A stretch of DNA of 64,000 bases from Antribacter gilvus (GCF_003946865.1 NZ_QXTH01000001.1:62001-126000), one strand, 5' to 3'. Positions 8,156-17,534 are shown, counted from the first letter of the stretch. Notes: a model not told the origin generated them from the sequence alone. Numbers and translations are program-made.

Positions 8156-9477
8156 GTGTCTCCCTCGGTGGTGGATCCGGTGGATCCGGTGGATCCGGTC
8201 GGTCCACCGGGTCCGCCGGGTCCGGTCGGTCCGGCGGCGACCGGCAGCACCGCCCGGACCCCCCATCCCGGTCCGGGCTCCCGGGGCCCGGCCTCCAGCG
8301 TGCCGCCCGATCCCTCGACACGCTCCCGCATGCCGAGCAGCCCGTACCCGGGTGAGGTGTCCGCCCGGGGCGCGCGGCCGTCGTCGGACACCATGACCTC
8401 GACCGTGCCGCCGCGGCGGCGGACCGCGACCGCGACCTGCGTGGCGCCCGGCGCGTGGCGGCGCACGTTCGTCAGCGACTCCTGGACCACGCGGTGGACC
8501 ACGCCCGCGAGGCGGTCGGGGAGGTCGTAGGCGGAGGGCTCCACGTCGAGCGTGACGGCCACGTGGGCGCGGGCCTGGTCGGCCAGCCGTTCCAGGTTCG
8601 CGAGGTCCCAGGTGGGGGCGAGGGGCGCGGCCGGGTCCCGCACGATGCCGAGCACCTCCCGCACCTCGTCCAGCGCGTCGCGGCTGGTGTCGCGGATGTG
8701 GGTGAGGGCGGTCCGGGCCTGGCCCGGGTCGCGGTCGAGCAGGTGCAGGCCGACGCCGGCCTGCACGGTGATGGCGGAGAGGGAGTGGGCGAGGACGTCG
8801 TGCAGCTCGCGGGCGATCCGGAGGCGCTCGGCGGTGACGGCGGTGCGCTCGCGCTCCTCCGCGCTGCGCCGCGCGGCCTCCCGGGCGGCGGCGAACCGCC
8901 CGGCCCGGTCCCGGAACGAGCCCGCGACCAGCAGGAGGACCGCCACCCAGGCTCCCCCGGCGACCAAGGACGCCGGGCTCGGTACGCCGGGGGCTGTGCG
9001 CAGGAGACCCGCCACGGTGACCACGACCCCGAGCAGCGCAGCCCCCGACCACGCGACCCATCTGCCGCGCGCCGCGGGCCCGCTGAGGATCACGCCCACC
9101 AGCACCAGCACCGGGCCCACCAGCACGGGACCCCAGGCGTAGCCGAGGGTGAGGAAGAGGCCCACCGCCGCCACCGACGCGGCCACGGCGAGGACCGGGC
9201 GTCGCGGAAGGAGGAGCACGAGGGCCAGAGGTGCGACGAGGAGCAGGGCGAGGCCGAGCCCGTCGGGCGGTGCACCGAGGCTCTCCCACGTCCCCGGCCC
9301 CCACCGGCCCCGGCCCGGTCCGTCGCCCCACCTCGGCCCGTCCCAGGGGCCGTGCGCCGCGCCGAACGATCCGGGCACGCTGATCACGAGGGCCAGGACG
9401 GCGAGGAAGACCCGTGGGCGACGGCGGTCCAGGGGGCCGGTGGAGCGGTCCGGGGGACCGGCGGGGCCGGGCGTCAT
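8152..9477 (-). CDS. NarL-type sensor histidine kinase
   Basis: 441 residues. The N-terminal half holds several membrane helices with almost no extracellular loop. The HisKA_3 dimerisation box follows (RIARELHDVLAHSLSAITVQAG, phospho-His near residue 222), then a compact HATPase domain (VVQESLTNVRRHA, VSDDG, GYGLLGMRERV). The C-terminus is a Gly/Pro/Thr/Ser repeat tail (GPTGPGGPGGPTGSTGSTG) encoded by ggatccggt-type DNA repeats near 8170-8220. ATG 9477 is probably leaderless (TACCGT 6 nt upstream on the minus strand). It is paired with the response regulator just downstream. The lack of a sensory loop suggests membrane-stress sensing, an inference from similar kinases. Confidence 0.92.
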   Translation of the reverse strand: MTPGPAGPPDRSTGPLDRRRPRVFLAVLALVISVPGSFGAAHGPWDGPRWGDGPGRGRWGPGTWESLGAPPDGLGLALLLVAPLALVLLLPRRPVLAVAASVAAVGLFLTLGYAWGPVLVGPVLVLVGVILSGPAARGRWVAWSGAALLGVVVTVAGLLRTAPGVPSPASLVAGGAWVAVLLLVAGSFRDRAGRFAAAREAARRSAEERERTAVTAERLRIARELHDVLAHSLSAITVQAGVGLHLLDRDPGQARTALTHIRDTSRDALDEVREVLGIVRDPAAPLAPTWDLANLERLADQARAHVAVTLDVEPSAYDLPDRLAGVVHRVVQESLTNVRRHAPGATQVAVAVRRRGGTVEVMVSDDGRAPRADTSPGYGLLGMRERVEGSGGTLEAGPREPGPGWGVRAVLPVAAGPTGPGGPGGPTGSTGSTGSTTEGDT

Positions 9478-9559
9478 GCCAGCACGGTACGCCCGGGAGT
9501 GGGGCGGCGCGTCGTCCTGGGGTGCCGCGCGGCGTGGTCCCGTGGTGCCGCGTGCGCGA

Positions 9560-10036
9560 CTACCCCTCCCGGACCGCTTCCAGCACCCGCGGGTCCTGGC
9601 AGCCGCGCGCGAAGCCCGCGATCCGGCGGTCGATGTCCTTGCGCAGGAGGTACGCACCGACCCGCTCCGCGAGCGGGGCCAGCCAGCGGGGCCGGCAGCT
9701 GAAGGAGTACCGCCAGACGGCGCGCGTGCCGCCGCCGGGCTCGGGGGCGAACCGCCAGCCCGCGGCGAAGTGCTGGAAGAACCAGGTGCCGGTGAGCATC
9801 TTCATGCCGACGTTCGTGGGTGGGTTGTACGACACGTACTCGCTGGTCATCCGCAGTCCGGAGCGGTGCGTGGTGGCGACGCGCACGCCCTTGGCCGGGC
9901 GGGCGGCGCCGTCGAGCAGCCGTTGGCGCCGGATGAACGGGTCCCACAGGAGCCGCACCTCGCCGGTGGTCTGCGACACCGCGTAGGCGGTGTCGACGTC
10001 GACAGGGACGACGAGCGAGGATTCGACGACGGGCAC
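9560..10036 (-). CDS. SRPBCC / polyketide-cyclase-like ligand-binding protein
   Basis: 158 residues with the expected START-like pattern: VESSLVVPVDVDTAYAVSQTTGE at the N-terminus, then TSEYVSYNPPTNVGMKMLTG, then WRFAPEPGGGTRAVWRYSF, then a long C-terminal amphipathic helix. These proteins form a hydrophobic ligand cavity; many have unknown ligands. GTG 10036 is chosen because the homologous strand begins there. CACGAT lies 6 nt upstream, an imperfect leaderless -10. It stands alone between the kinase and amidohydrolase genes. Confidence 0.72.
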   Translation of the reverse strand: MPVVESSLVVPVDVDTAYAVSQTTGEVRLLWDPFIRRQRLLDGAARPAKGVRVATTHRSGLRMTSEYVSYNPPTNVGMKMLTGTWFFQHFAAGWRFAPEPGGGTRAVWRYSFSCRPRWLAPLAERVGAYLLRKDIDRRIAGFARGCQDPRVLEAVREG

Positions 10037-10082
10037 TGCCCCATCGTGCCCGACGCCGGGCACGACGGGGCGCCGCGTCACG

Positions 10083-11318
10083 TCAGGCGAAGCGCTCCAT
10101 GCGCTCCGCCACGACACCCCGGCCGCGACCGTTGCCGGCCGCGGCGTCCCACGTGAACACCTCGGTGCCCGTGATGAAGACGTGCTCGGCGCGCGAGTTC
10201 ACGTCCAGCGGGTCGCCCGACCACACGACGACGTCGCCGTCGAGGCCCGGGGCCAGGGCGCCCACGCGGTCGTCGAGCCCGAGGAACGCGGCCGGGTTGG
10301 TGGTGAGCGCCTCGAGGGCGACCTGCGGGTCCAGGCCCTCCTTCACCGCGAGCGACGCCTGGTGCACCAGGAAGTTGATCGGCACCACGGGGTGGTCGGT
10401 GGTGATGGCGACCCGCACGCCCGCCGCGGCGAGGATGCCCAGGTTGACGATGGCGCGGTGGCGCAGCTCCACCTTGGAGCGCGAGGTGAACAACGGGCCG
10501 AAGATGACCGGGACGTCCTTCTCGGCCAGGACGTCGGCGAGGAAGGCGCCCTCGGTGCCGTGGTTGATCACGAGGCGGTAGCCGAACTCGGCCTGCAGGC
10601 GGAGGGCGGTGGCGATGTCGTCGGCGCGGTGGACGTGCTGGTCCCACACGAGCTCGCCGGCCAGCACCCGGGCGAGGGTCTCCTTGCCGAGGTCGCGGTC
10701 GAACGGCTTGCCCTCGGCGGCTGCGGCGTCGCGCTTGGCGACGTAGTTCTGCGCGTCCACGAAGGCCTTGCGGATGACGTTCGCGACGCCGAGGCGGGTG
10801 GACGGGAGCTGCTTCTTGTCGCCGTACACGCGCTTCGGGTTCTCGCCGAGGGCGCTCTTCACCGAGACGGACTCGCTGATGATCTGCTCGTCGACGGTGC
10901 GGCCGCCCCACGTCTTGATCGCCACCGTCTGGCCGCCGATCGGGTTGCCCGACCCGGGCTTGATGACCGCGCTCGTCACGCCACCGAGCAGCGCGTCCCG
11001 GAAGCCCTCGTCCTCGATGTTGATGCCGTCGAGCGCGCGCAGGGCCGAGCCGTCGGGGTGGGTCATCTCGTTGGTGTCGTTCCCGGCCCAGCCCTCCCCC
11101 TCCTCGTGGGTGCCGATGTGCGCGTGGGCCTCGACGAAGCCGGGCAGCACGTGGCGGCCGCGCGCGTCGAGGGTGGGGACGCCGTCGGGGACCGTCACGT
11201 CGGTGCCGACGGCGGTGATGACGCCGTCCTCCACGAGGACCGTTCCGTTCTCGATCGGCGCGGCGGCGACCGGCACGACGTAGGCGTTGATGATGGCGAT
11301 GCTGGAGCGGGAAGTCAT
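10083..11318 (-). CDS. Amidohydrolase (imidazolonepropionase-like)
   Basis: 411 residues from ATG 11318. Features are the N-terminal beta-sandwich (IINAYVVPVAAAPIENGTVLVEDG), a HVLPGFVEAHAHIG metal-binding HxH motif, a DQHVHRADD histidine segment, INHG, and a late ITTDHP catalytic Asp. A C-terminal LGLDDRVGALAPGLDGDVVVWSGDPLD closes the sandwich. The family hydrolyses cyclic amides and related bonds in the cytosol, and the substrate is unknown. Starts at 11327 and 11330 are also open, but a -35/-10 pair at 11355-11327 places the transcript start at the 11318 ATG. It diverges from nadE. Confidence 0.85.
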   Translation of the reverse strand: MTSRSSIAIINAYVVPVAAAPIENGTVLVEDGVITAVGTDVTVPDGVPTLDARGRHVLPGFVEAHAHIGTHEEGEGWAGNDTNEMTHPDGSALRALDGINIEDEGFRDALLGGVTSAVIKPGSGNPIGGQTVAIKTWGGRTVDEQIISESVSVKSALGENPKRVYGDKKQLPSTRLGVANVIRKAFVDAQNYVAKRDAAAAEGKPFDRDLGKETLARVLAGELVWDQHVHRADDIATALRLQAEFGYRLVINHGTEGAFLADVLAEKDVPVIFGPLFTSRSKVELRHRAIVNLGILAAAGVRVAITTDHPVVPINFLVHQASLAVKEGLDPQVALEALTTNPAAFLGLDDRVGALAPGLDGDVVVWSGDPLDVNSRAEHVFITGTEVFTWDAAAGNGRGRGVVAERMERFA

Positions 11319-11326
11319 GGGGGACA

Positions 11327-11355
11327 TCATTACGTAAGGAAATTACCTGGAGCAA
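11327..11355 (-). promoter_or_regulatory. Promoter of the amidohydrolase with an inverted repeat in the spacer
   Basis: Read on the minus strand, TTGCTC (-35, 11355-11350) and TAATGA (-10, 11332-11327) are separated by exactly 17 bp. The spacer holds GTAA-N5-TTAC (11334-11346), and TTACGTAA at 11330-11337 overlaps the -10. A regulator bound between the two boxes could silence the gene. The regulator is not apparent nearby. Confidence 0.5.
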
Positions 11356-11405
11356 CGATGTGGTCGGGGCGCACCGGATCGCCGCAGGGTTCCTAGACTC
11401 AGGGC

Positions 11406-13442
11406 GTGGACTTCTACTCGGCCTACGCCCACGGGTTCGCCCGCGTCGCGGCCTGCACCATCCCCGTCGCCGTGGCAGACCCCGCCGCCAATGCCGCGGC
11501 GGTGCTCCAGCAGGCGCGCGGGTGTCACGACGACGGCGTGGCCGTGGCCGTGTTCCCGGAGCTCTGCCTCAGCGGGTACGCGATCGACGACCTGCACCTG
11601 CAGGACACGCTCCTCGAGGCCGTGCTCGCCGCGCTCGAGGAGATCGTGGCCGCCAGCGCGGACCTGCTGCCGATGCTCGTCGTCGGCGCGCCGCTGCGGG
11701 CCGGCAGCCGCCTGCTCAACGCGGCCGTCGTCGTCCACCAGGGGCGGATCCTGGGCGTGGCGCCCAAGTCGTACCTGCCCAACTACCGCGAGTTCTATGA
11801 GAAGCGGTGGTTCGCGCCGGGCGACGACCGGCACGGCGACACCATGACGATCCTCGGCGAGGACGTACCGCTCGGCCCTGACCTGATCTTCCGCGCCACC
11901 GACGTGCCCGGCCTCGCCGTGCACGCCGAGGTCTGCGAGGACATGTGGGTACCGGTCCCGCCGTCGAGCGAGGCGGCGCTCGCGGGCGCCACCGTGCTGC
12001 TCAACCTCAGCGGCAGCCCCATCACCGTGGCGCGCGCCGAGGACCGGCGGCTGCTGGTCCGCAGCCAGAGCTTCCGCTGCCTCGCCGCCTACGTCTTCGC
12101 GGCGGCGGGCCAGGGCGAGTCGAGCACCGACCTCAGCTGGGACGGCCAGACGATGGTCTACGAGACCGGCGACCTGCTCGGCGAGACCGAGCGGTTCCCC
12201 GACGGCCCCCGCCGCACCGTCGTGGACGTGGACCTCGACAAGCTCCGGCAGGAGCGCCTGCGGCAGGGCAGCTTCGACGACAACCGGCGGGGCCTCGGCT
12301 CGCGGCCCTTCCGCGACGTCCCGTTCGCGGTGCGCCCGCCCGTGGGCGACGTCGGCCTGCGTCGCAAGGTGGACCGGTTCCCCTTCGTCCCGGACGACCC
12401 CGAGCGCCTCGCCCTCGACTGCTACGAGGCCTACAACATCCAGGTCAGCGGGCTGGAGCAGCGGCTGCACGCCATCGGGCACCCCAAGGTCGTGATCGGC
12501 GTGTCGGGTGGGCTCGACTCCACGCACGCGCTCATCGTCGCGGCCAAGGCGATGGACCGGCTGGGCCGCCCCCGGAGCGACATCCACGCCTTCACGATGC
12601 CGGGCTTCGCCACGAGCGCGGTCACCAAGGAGCGGGCCACCCGGCTGTCGCACGCCCTCGGCGTCACGTTCGAGGAGCTCGACATCCGCCCCGCGGCCGA
12701 GCAGATGCTCAAGGACCTCGACCACCCGTTCTCGACCGGCGCTAAGCAGTACGACGTCACCTTCGAGAACGTCCAGGCGGGTCTCCGCACCGACTACCTG
12801 TTCCGGCTCGCGAACCACCGCGGCGGCATCGTGCTGGGCACGGGCGACCTCTCCGAGCTGGCCCTGGGCTGGTGCACCTACGGCGTGGGCGACCAGATGT
12901 CGCACTACGCGGTCAACACGGGCGTGCCGAAGACGCTCATCCAGCACCTGATCCGCTGGGTCATCGACTCGGGCCAGTTCGAGGCCGACACCGACGCGGT
13001 GCTCCGCGAGATCCTCACGCAGGAGATCACCCCGGAGCTCATCCCGACGGAGGTGGGCGAGACGCCCCAGTCCACCGAGGCGACGGTGGGCCCGTACGCC
13101 CTCCAGGACTTCTCCCTCTTCTGGACGCTGCGCTTCGGGTACCGGCCGTCCAAGATCGCGTTCCTGGCCTGGCACGCCTGGCAGGCGGCCGACGACGGCG
13201 CGTGGCCCCCCGGGTATCCCGTCGAGGGCCGGGCGGAGTACGACCTCGCGACGGTCCGCCGCTGGCTCGGCGTGTTCGTACGGCGGTTCTTCGCGTCCCA
13301 GTTCAAGCGCTCGGCCCTGCCGAACGGTCCCAAGGTCGCGGCAGGCGGCACGATGTCGCCGCGCGGGGACTGGCGCATGCCGTCGGACGCCAGCCCGGCG
13401 GCCTGGCTGGCGGAGCTGGAGCGGAACGTCCCGGAGGCCTGA
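11406..13442 (+). CDS. nadE: Glutamine-dependent NAD+ synthetase
   Basis: 678 residues. The N-terminal nitrilase-type glutaminase domain has the full triad: Glu about 52 ([10 protein letters not shown]), Lys about 121 ([13 protein letters not shown]) and Cys about 177 (EVCEDMW). The C-terminal synthetase domain has the ATP-binding loop SGGLDST near 367 and [12 protein letters not shown]. It amidates nicotinic acid adenine dinucleotide to NAD+ in the cytosol, using ammonia channelled from glutamine. The length matches the two-domain actinobacterial enzyme. GTG 11406 is probably leaderless (TAGACT at 11394-11399, then 6 nt). Monocistronic by position. Confidence 0.97.
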   Translation: MDFYSAYAHGFARVAACTIPVAVADPAANAAAVLQQARGCHDDGVAVAVFPELCLSGYAIDDLHLQDTLLEAVLAALEEIVAASADLLPMLVVGAPLRAGSRLLNAAVVVHQGRILGVAPKSYLPNYREFYEKRWFAPGDDRHGDTMTILGEDVPLGPDLIFRATDVPGLAVHAEVCEDMWVPVPPSSEAALAGATVLLNLSGSPITVARAEDRRLLVRSQSFRCLAAYVFAAAGQGESSTDLSWDGQTMVYETGDLLGETERFPDGPRRTVVDVDLDKLRQERLRQGSFDDNRRGLGSRPFRDVPFAVRPPVGDVGLRRKVDRFPFVPDDPERLALDCYEAYNIQVSGLEQRLHAIGHPKVVIGVSGGLDSTHALIVAAKAMDRLGRPRSDIHAFTMPGFATSAVTKERATRLSHALGVTFEELDIRPAAEQMLKDLDHPFSTGAKQYDVTFENVQAGLRTDYLFRLANHRGGIVLGTGDLSELALGWCTYGVGDQMSHYAVNTGVPKTLIQHLIRWVIDSGQFEADTDAVLREILTQEITPELIPTEVGETPQSTEATVGPYALQDFSLFWTLRFGYRPSKIAFLAWHAWQAADDGAWPPGYPVEGRAEYDLATVRRWLGVFVRRFFASQFKRSALPNGPKVAAGGTMSPRGDWRMPSDASPAAWLAELERNVPEA

Positions 13443-13493
13443 GGTCGACCCGGCGGGGGTGGGGCTCCCAGGCGCGGGCGATATTGTCGGGAC

Positions 13494-14234
13494 ATGCCTG
13501 CCGTCAGCCTCGCTCTCCCGCAGCCGCGGGTCCCCGCACGCCTTCTCGCGCTCGCCGCGGCCTTCGTCGCCCTGACGGTCGTGACGGTGCTGGGCCTGGT
13601 CGTGGGCGCGCAGCCGGCCGCCGCGCACGACCGGCTGCTGTCGTCCGAGCCCGCCGACGGCCAGTCGGTCGAGGCGCCGGAGAGCATCCTCCTGACCTTC
13701 TCCTCGGCGCCGCTCGAGACGGGCGCCCAGCTCGCGATCACGGGGCCCGACGGCGCCGCGGTGGACGCCGAGGCGCCCGTCGTGGACGCTGCGGGCGCGA
13801 GCGTCGAGGCGGCGCTCCCCGCCGGCCTCCCGGGGGGCGCGTACACCGTGGCCTGGCACGTCGTGTCGTCCGACGGGCACCCGATCGAGGGCACGTTCGG
13901 CTTCACGGTGTCCGCGGCTGAGCCTGAGGCGAGCCCCGCGCCCGAGACCGAGGTGAGCGAGACGTCGTCGGGCGAGGCCGGGACCGAGGTGGCCGGAGAG
14001 GCCGACGACCTCGCGGTGGTGCCCGGCGCCCCGGACGGCGGCACGGCGAGCCCGCTCCTGCTGGGCCTCGCGCTGCTCGCCGCCCTGGCCGTCGTGATCG
14101 CCTCCGTGGTCGTCATGCGGCGCAAGATCATGGAGAACGAGGATCTCCGCGAGGCGAGCCGGCGGGCCGCCGAGGAGGCGGAGGAGCCGCCGTCGGCCAC
14201 GGACGACGACGGCGAGCCGCCCGCGAAGGCCTGA
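13494..14234 (+). CDS. CopC-domain copper-resistance protein, membrane anchored
   Basis: 246 residues. The signal peptide ends at AAAHDRLL, leaving His as the first mature residue, as in copper-binding CopC proteins. The CopC beta-barrel (about 43-145) includes HDRLLSSEPADGQ and the WHVVSSDGHPIEGTFGFTV block with two further His. A Glu/Pro/Ser linker leads to one C-terminal membrane helix (about 185-208) and a charged tail, the YobA/CopC-anchored form of actinobacteria. It likely binds Cu outside the membrane. ATG 13494 is probably leaderless (TATTGT at 13482-13487). It is not linked to the copA-copZ-csoR operon 7 kb away, and no CopD partner adjoins. Confidence 0.88.
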   Translation: MPAVSLALPQPRVPARLLALAAAFVALTVVTVLGLVVGAQPAAAHDRLLSSEPADGQSVEAPESILLTFSSAPLETGAQLAITGPDGAAVDAEAPVVDAAGASVEAALPAGLPGGAYTVAWHVVSSDGHPIEGTFGFTVSAAEPEASPAPETEVSETSSGEAGTEVAGEADDLAVVPGAPDGGTASPLLLGLALLAALAVVIASVVVMRRKIMENEDLREASRRAAEEAEEPPSATDDDGEPPAKA

Positions 14235-14429
14235 GACACGCCCGAGAACTCCAGATTTCACCCCATCTGGCCCCCGAGCAGGCGTGGACGAGGCATTGTG
14301 AGCGGAATGTCACGGGAAAGTTGTGTGGTGAAGCCCTGTTCTCCGCGAAGTTCCGCCGATCTGCTGGCAGGATGGGACATCGACGTCGCGCAGTGACCGC
14401 CGTGTGACGTGACCGAAGAAGGGAAACGC

Positions 14430-14711
14430 ATGTCGCTCAACAAGTCCGAGCTCGTCTCGGCGATCGCGTCGAAGTCTGGCCTCACCAAGTCGGACGCTGA
14501 GAACGCGCTCAACGCCTTCCAGGAGGTGCTGATCGAGTCGCTCGCCCAGGGCGAGGCCGTGAAGGTGACCGGTCTGCTCTCCGCCGAGCGCGTCGAGCGT
14601 GCCGAGCGCACGGGTCGCAACCCGCGCACCGGCGAGGAGATCACGATCCCGGCCAACTTCGGTGTGAAGCTCAGCGCCGGCTCGCTGCTCAAGAAGGCAG
14701 TCGCCAAGTGA
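14430..14711 (+). CDS. hup: Nucleoid-associated protein HU
   Basis: 93 residues, the short bacterial HU without the Lys-rich C-terminal tail found in mycobacterial HupB. Signature segments are MSLNKSELVSAIASKSGLTKSDAENALNAF and ERTGRNPRTGEEITIP, the DNA-embracing arm with its conserved Pro. The region usually reading GFGxF is instead GLLSAERVERAERTGR, a modest divergence. ATG 14430 has GAAGGGA upstream and lies at the end of a 195-bp leader, so unlike many neighbours it is a leadered gene. It binds and bends DNA without strong sequence specificity. The gene is followed by unusual tandem palindromic repeats and a strong terminator. Confidence 0.95.
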   Translation: MSLNKSELVSAIASKSGLTKSDAENALNAFQEVLIESLAQGEAVKVTGLLSAERVERAERTGRNPRTGEEITIPANFGVKLSAGSLLKKAVAK

Positions 14712-14716
14712 CACGT

Positions 14717-14782
14717 CGCTGACTCAGCGACTCCGCTGGATCAGCGATTCCGCTGACTCAGCGACTCCGCTGACTCAGCGAC
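14717..14782. repeat. Four tandem 17-bp palindromic repeats after hup
   Basis: Units at 14717-14733, 14734-14750, 14751-14767 and 14768-14782 (the last is 15 bp). Units 1 and 3 are identical (CGCTGACTCAGCGACTC), and unit 4 matches them over its 15 bp. Unit 2 has three substitutions. Each unit contains the 13-bp palindrome CGCTGAcTCAGCG (changed in unit 2). The array lies between the hup stop and its terminator, so it would be in the hup 3' UTR. Confidence 0.85.
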
Positions 14783-14783
14783 A

Positions 14784-14815
14784 AGGCCCGGCCCCCTCCC
14801 GAGGGGGCCGGGCCT
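14784..14815 (+). terminator. Strong rho-independent terminator of hup
   Basis: Arms 14784-14796 and 14803-14815 form a perfect 13-bp GC-rich stem with a 6-nt loop, followed by TGTGTCTTT. It also lies downstream of the convergent minus-strand gene ending at 14856. Confidence 0.9.
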
Positions 14816-14855
14816 GTGTCTTTCCCGGTCCGCGCGACGCCCGGCGCCCGGCGCG

Positions 14856-17444
14856 TCAGAGATGCCCCTTGCGCTCCAGCCACCGCATCGCGACCCACCC
14901 GATCGGGATGCGGCCCCAGTAGGTGACCACGCGGTAGAGCAGCGTCGCGGAGAGGGCGATGGTGTACGGCAGACCCGCCGCCGCGAGACCTGCGGTGAGG
15001 GCGCCCTCCACGCCGCCGAGGCCGCCGGGCGTGGGCACCAGCGCGCCGAGGGCGTTGCCGATGAGATTCACGAGCGCCACGTCGATCAGCGCGAGCGAGT
15101 GCCCGAACGCCGCCAGGCACGCCGCGAACGCCATGATGTAGCCGACCGTCATCACGAGGTTGCCCGCCACGCCCAGGGCGAGGCGCCCGGGGTGGCCGAG
15201 CATCTGGGCCAGTCGCGGCCACACCTGCTTCACGCGTGGCCCGATGAAGGAGATCGCCCAGCGGCGCACCGCGGGGACCAGCAGGGTGGCCACGACGCCG
15301 AGCGCGACGCCGCCCAGCGCGAACAGCACGGCGGGCGACGGCAGCTCCACCAGCGCCCCCGAGCCGGTGAAGACGCTCAGCAGGACGAGCAGCACCACGG
15401 TGACGACGAACTGCGACACCTGGACCAGCGCCACCGTCGCCACGGCCATGGGCATCGAGACGCCGCGCTGCGTGAGCATGCGGAGGTTGAGGGCCGCAGG
15501 GCCGATGCCCGCCGGTGCGGCGAGGGCGACGAACGACCCGGCCATCTGGGTGAGGGTCGCCTGGAACATCGGCAGCTTCACCGGGGAGAACGCCACCAGG
15601 GTGAGCGCGGCCCCGAACCAGGTGAGGATCGCCAGGGCGAAAGCCACGGCCGCCCACCAGGGGTTGGCCCGCTGCACGGATGCGGCGATGTCCTCGAAGT
15701 TGATGGTGCCCACCACCACGGCGACGACGACGATCGTCAGCGTCACCATGATCACCGTCCGGGCGCCGAACCGTGTGATCCGCTGCGGCTGCACGTCGGC
15801 CTCGGGGAGCCGCTCGACGAGGGCCTCCCGCAGGTCGGACAGCAGGCCCGTTCGGCGCCGCACGGCCTCCCGGGTGGCCCGCGGCAGCGCGATGGACTGG
15901 AGCAGTGGGCCGATGGCGGCGATGTCGTCGTCGGGCACGGCGCGTGCGGCGGACGCGACGGCGCGGCGGCCGCCCACGTGGACGGCGAGGAGCGCGAGCA
16001 TCTGCACCAGGTCGAGCCGGCGCGAGAGCGGTGTGGACGCGATGTCCCCCTGCTCCCAGCCGGTCAGCCAGACGTGGGGGCGGCCGGCGTCGTCGCGGTG
16101 CACCAGCAGGACGTCCTGGGTGAGCGCCCGGTGCGTCAGGCCCGCAGCATGGGCGCGGCGCAGCTGCTCCCACGCCTCGGCGAGGACGTCGTCGGTGATC
16201 TCGTCCTCGGGCAGGTCGCGCAACGACACCGCGCCGCAGGCGTGCTCGAGCACGAGCGCCACGGAGTCGCCGCCCTCGCCCAGCCCCAGGAGGCGGGGGG
16301 TTCGCACCCCCGCCGCCGTGGCCGCGTACGTGAGCAGGGCGGTGCGTTCCGCGACCGCCTTGAGCGAGATGGCCGCCCGGCCCTCGATCCCGCGCAGCCG
16401 CAGCGACCGCCACAGCCGGGTGAGGAAGCCGACGACCTGCCGGTCGCCGTCGAGCACCACGACGTCGCGGCGCTCGCCGTCCTCCGTGAACAGCGCGTAG
16501 ACGCGGTTGTCGCCGGCCCGGGCGAGGGCGAGGGCGGCCGGGTCGTCGACGTCGGGGACGGGCGGGGCGTCGTCGGACAGGTCGTGGACGCGCACGAGGT
16601 GGTCCGGGTGGAACCCCGCCCGCCGCACCGCGCCGACGAGCTCCGACCCGTAGGCGCGCTCGCTCCGCACGCCCGAGACGTACTGCACCGACTGGCCCGC
16701 GAGCCGGCCGAGGAGGAGCGCCATCAGGACGCCGGGCAGGGACACCTGACCGGTGACGAGCACGACGCCGAGCGCCACGAACATGAGGTTCCACGACCAG
16801 CGCACGGTCCGACGGCGGGTCGCGGGCCCGGCCACGGTCAGCAGGGCCGCGAGGCCGGCGGCGTACTGGGGGACCGCCAGGACGTACCCCGACCCCACCT
16901 CCCAGACCGACATGGCCCGCACGAGCTCGGGGCTGCCCACCGACACGATCAGGAGCGAGGCGACGATCCCGACCACCAGGCCGAGCATCCCGGCGACGAT
17001 GGACTCGACCACCTGCCGGCCGAGGCGTCGCACGCCCAGCTCGACCAGCACGGCGACCGGCGCGAACAGCGTGACGATGCCCTGGAGCACGGCCACCGGG
17101 ATGAACAGCAGCTGCGCGAGCAGGTCGTTGAAGCCGCGGACGTCCTCGGTGACCCCCTCGGTGGTGCCGTGCGCCACGACCGAGAGCACGAGCACGAGGG
17201 CCGCGGCGACCGCGCACAGGATCATCCCGACGAGGTCGCGCGGGTGCCGCACGCGCTGCTCGGGGGTGTCGACGACGCGCACGAGGTGGAGGTCCGCCAT
17301 GGCCGGAGGTTCGGTGGTGAGGGCCTGCGGAGCGGCCAGGATCTTCGCGCGCGACTCGGCGGCGTGCCCCTGACGTGCGGGATCGCCGGCCCCGTGGGCA
17401 CCGGAACCGGCGGGGTCCGCCTGGTCGGTGCGCGTGTCGGACAT
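14856..17444 (-). CDS. Lysylphosphatidylglycerol-synthase-like membrane protein fused to a kinase-like domain
   Basis: 862 residues. Order: cytosolic N-tail, about five membrane helices (90-270), a cytosolic domain with ABC1/aminoglycoside-kinase-like features (VALVLEHACGAVSLRDLPEDEI, LRRAHAAGLTHRALTQDVLLV), then eight or so helices matching the UPF0104/LPG-synthase membrane (flippase) domain, including LAAPAGIGPAALNLRML and VPTPGGLGGVEGAL. The HRDxxxxN-like catalytic position reads HRALTQDV, so kinase activity is doubtful. Proteins of this build are widespread in actinobacteria, and their substrate is not known. There is no LPG-synthase catalytic domain. ATG 17444 is probably leaderless (TAGACT, 7 nt upstream on the minus strand). 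Confidence 0.82.
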   Translation of the reverse strand: MSDTRTDQADPAGSGAHGAGDPARQGHAAESRAKILAAPQALTTEPPAMADLHLVRVVDTPEQRVRHPRDLVGMILCAVAAALVLVLSVVAHGTTEGVTEDVRGFNDLLAQLLFIPVAVLQGIVTLFAPVAVLVELGVRRLGRQVVESIVAGMLGLVVGIVASLLIVSVGSPELVRAMSVWEVGSGYVLAVPQYAAGLAALLTVAGPATRRRTVRWSWNLMFVALGVVLVTGQVSLPGVLMALLLGRLAGQSVQYVSGVRSERAYGSELVGAVRRAGFHPDHLVRVHDLSDDAPPVPDVDDPAALALARAGDNRVYALFTEDGERRDVVVLDGDRQVVGFLTRLWRSLRLRGIEGRAAISLKAVAERTALLTYAATAAGVRTPRLLGLGEGGDSVALVLEHACGAVSLRDLPEDEITDDVLAEAWEQLRRAHAAGLTHRALTQDVLLVHRDDAGRPHVWLTGWEQGDIASTPLSRRLDLVQMLALLAVHVGGRRAVASAARAVPDDDIAAIGPLLQSIALPRATREAVRRRTGLLSDLREALVERLPEADVQPQRITRFGARTVIMVTLTIVVVAVVVGTINFEDIAASVQRANPWWAAVAFALAILTWFGAALTLVAFSPVKLPMFQATLTQMAGSFVALAAPAGIGPAALNLRMLTQRGVSMPMAVATVALVQVSQFVVTVVLLVLLSVFTGSGALVELPSPAVLFALGGVALGVVATLLVPAVRRWAISFIGPRVKQVWPRLAQMLGHPGRLALGVAGNLVMTVGYIMAFAACLAAFGHSLALIDVALVNLIGNALGALVPTPGGLGGVEGALTAGLAAAGLPYTIALSATLLYRVVTYWGRIPIGWVAMRWLERKGHL

Positions 17445-17534
17445 AGTCGCGAGTCTAGGGGCGCATCGTCGGCAGAGCCCCAAGAAAAAGGCACGCCGGA
17501 TGAACCTCAGGGTACGTTTCGAGCCGCCCCCGAC

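Noticed and set aside
8165-8225. GGATCC-type short repeats near the kinase C-terminus, considered as a CRISPR or minisatellite
   Set aside because: They code a Gly/Ser/Thr/Pro tail in frame, are irregular and have no spacers.
11343-14261. 972-codon minus-strand frame across nadE and copC
   Set aside because: Antisense shadow of genes with intact motifs; no ribosome site or domain.
14251-14270. CCAGAT-N8-ATCTGG hairpin after copC
   Set aside because: Only 6 bp of stem with an 8-nt loop; too weak to call a terminator.
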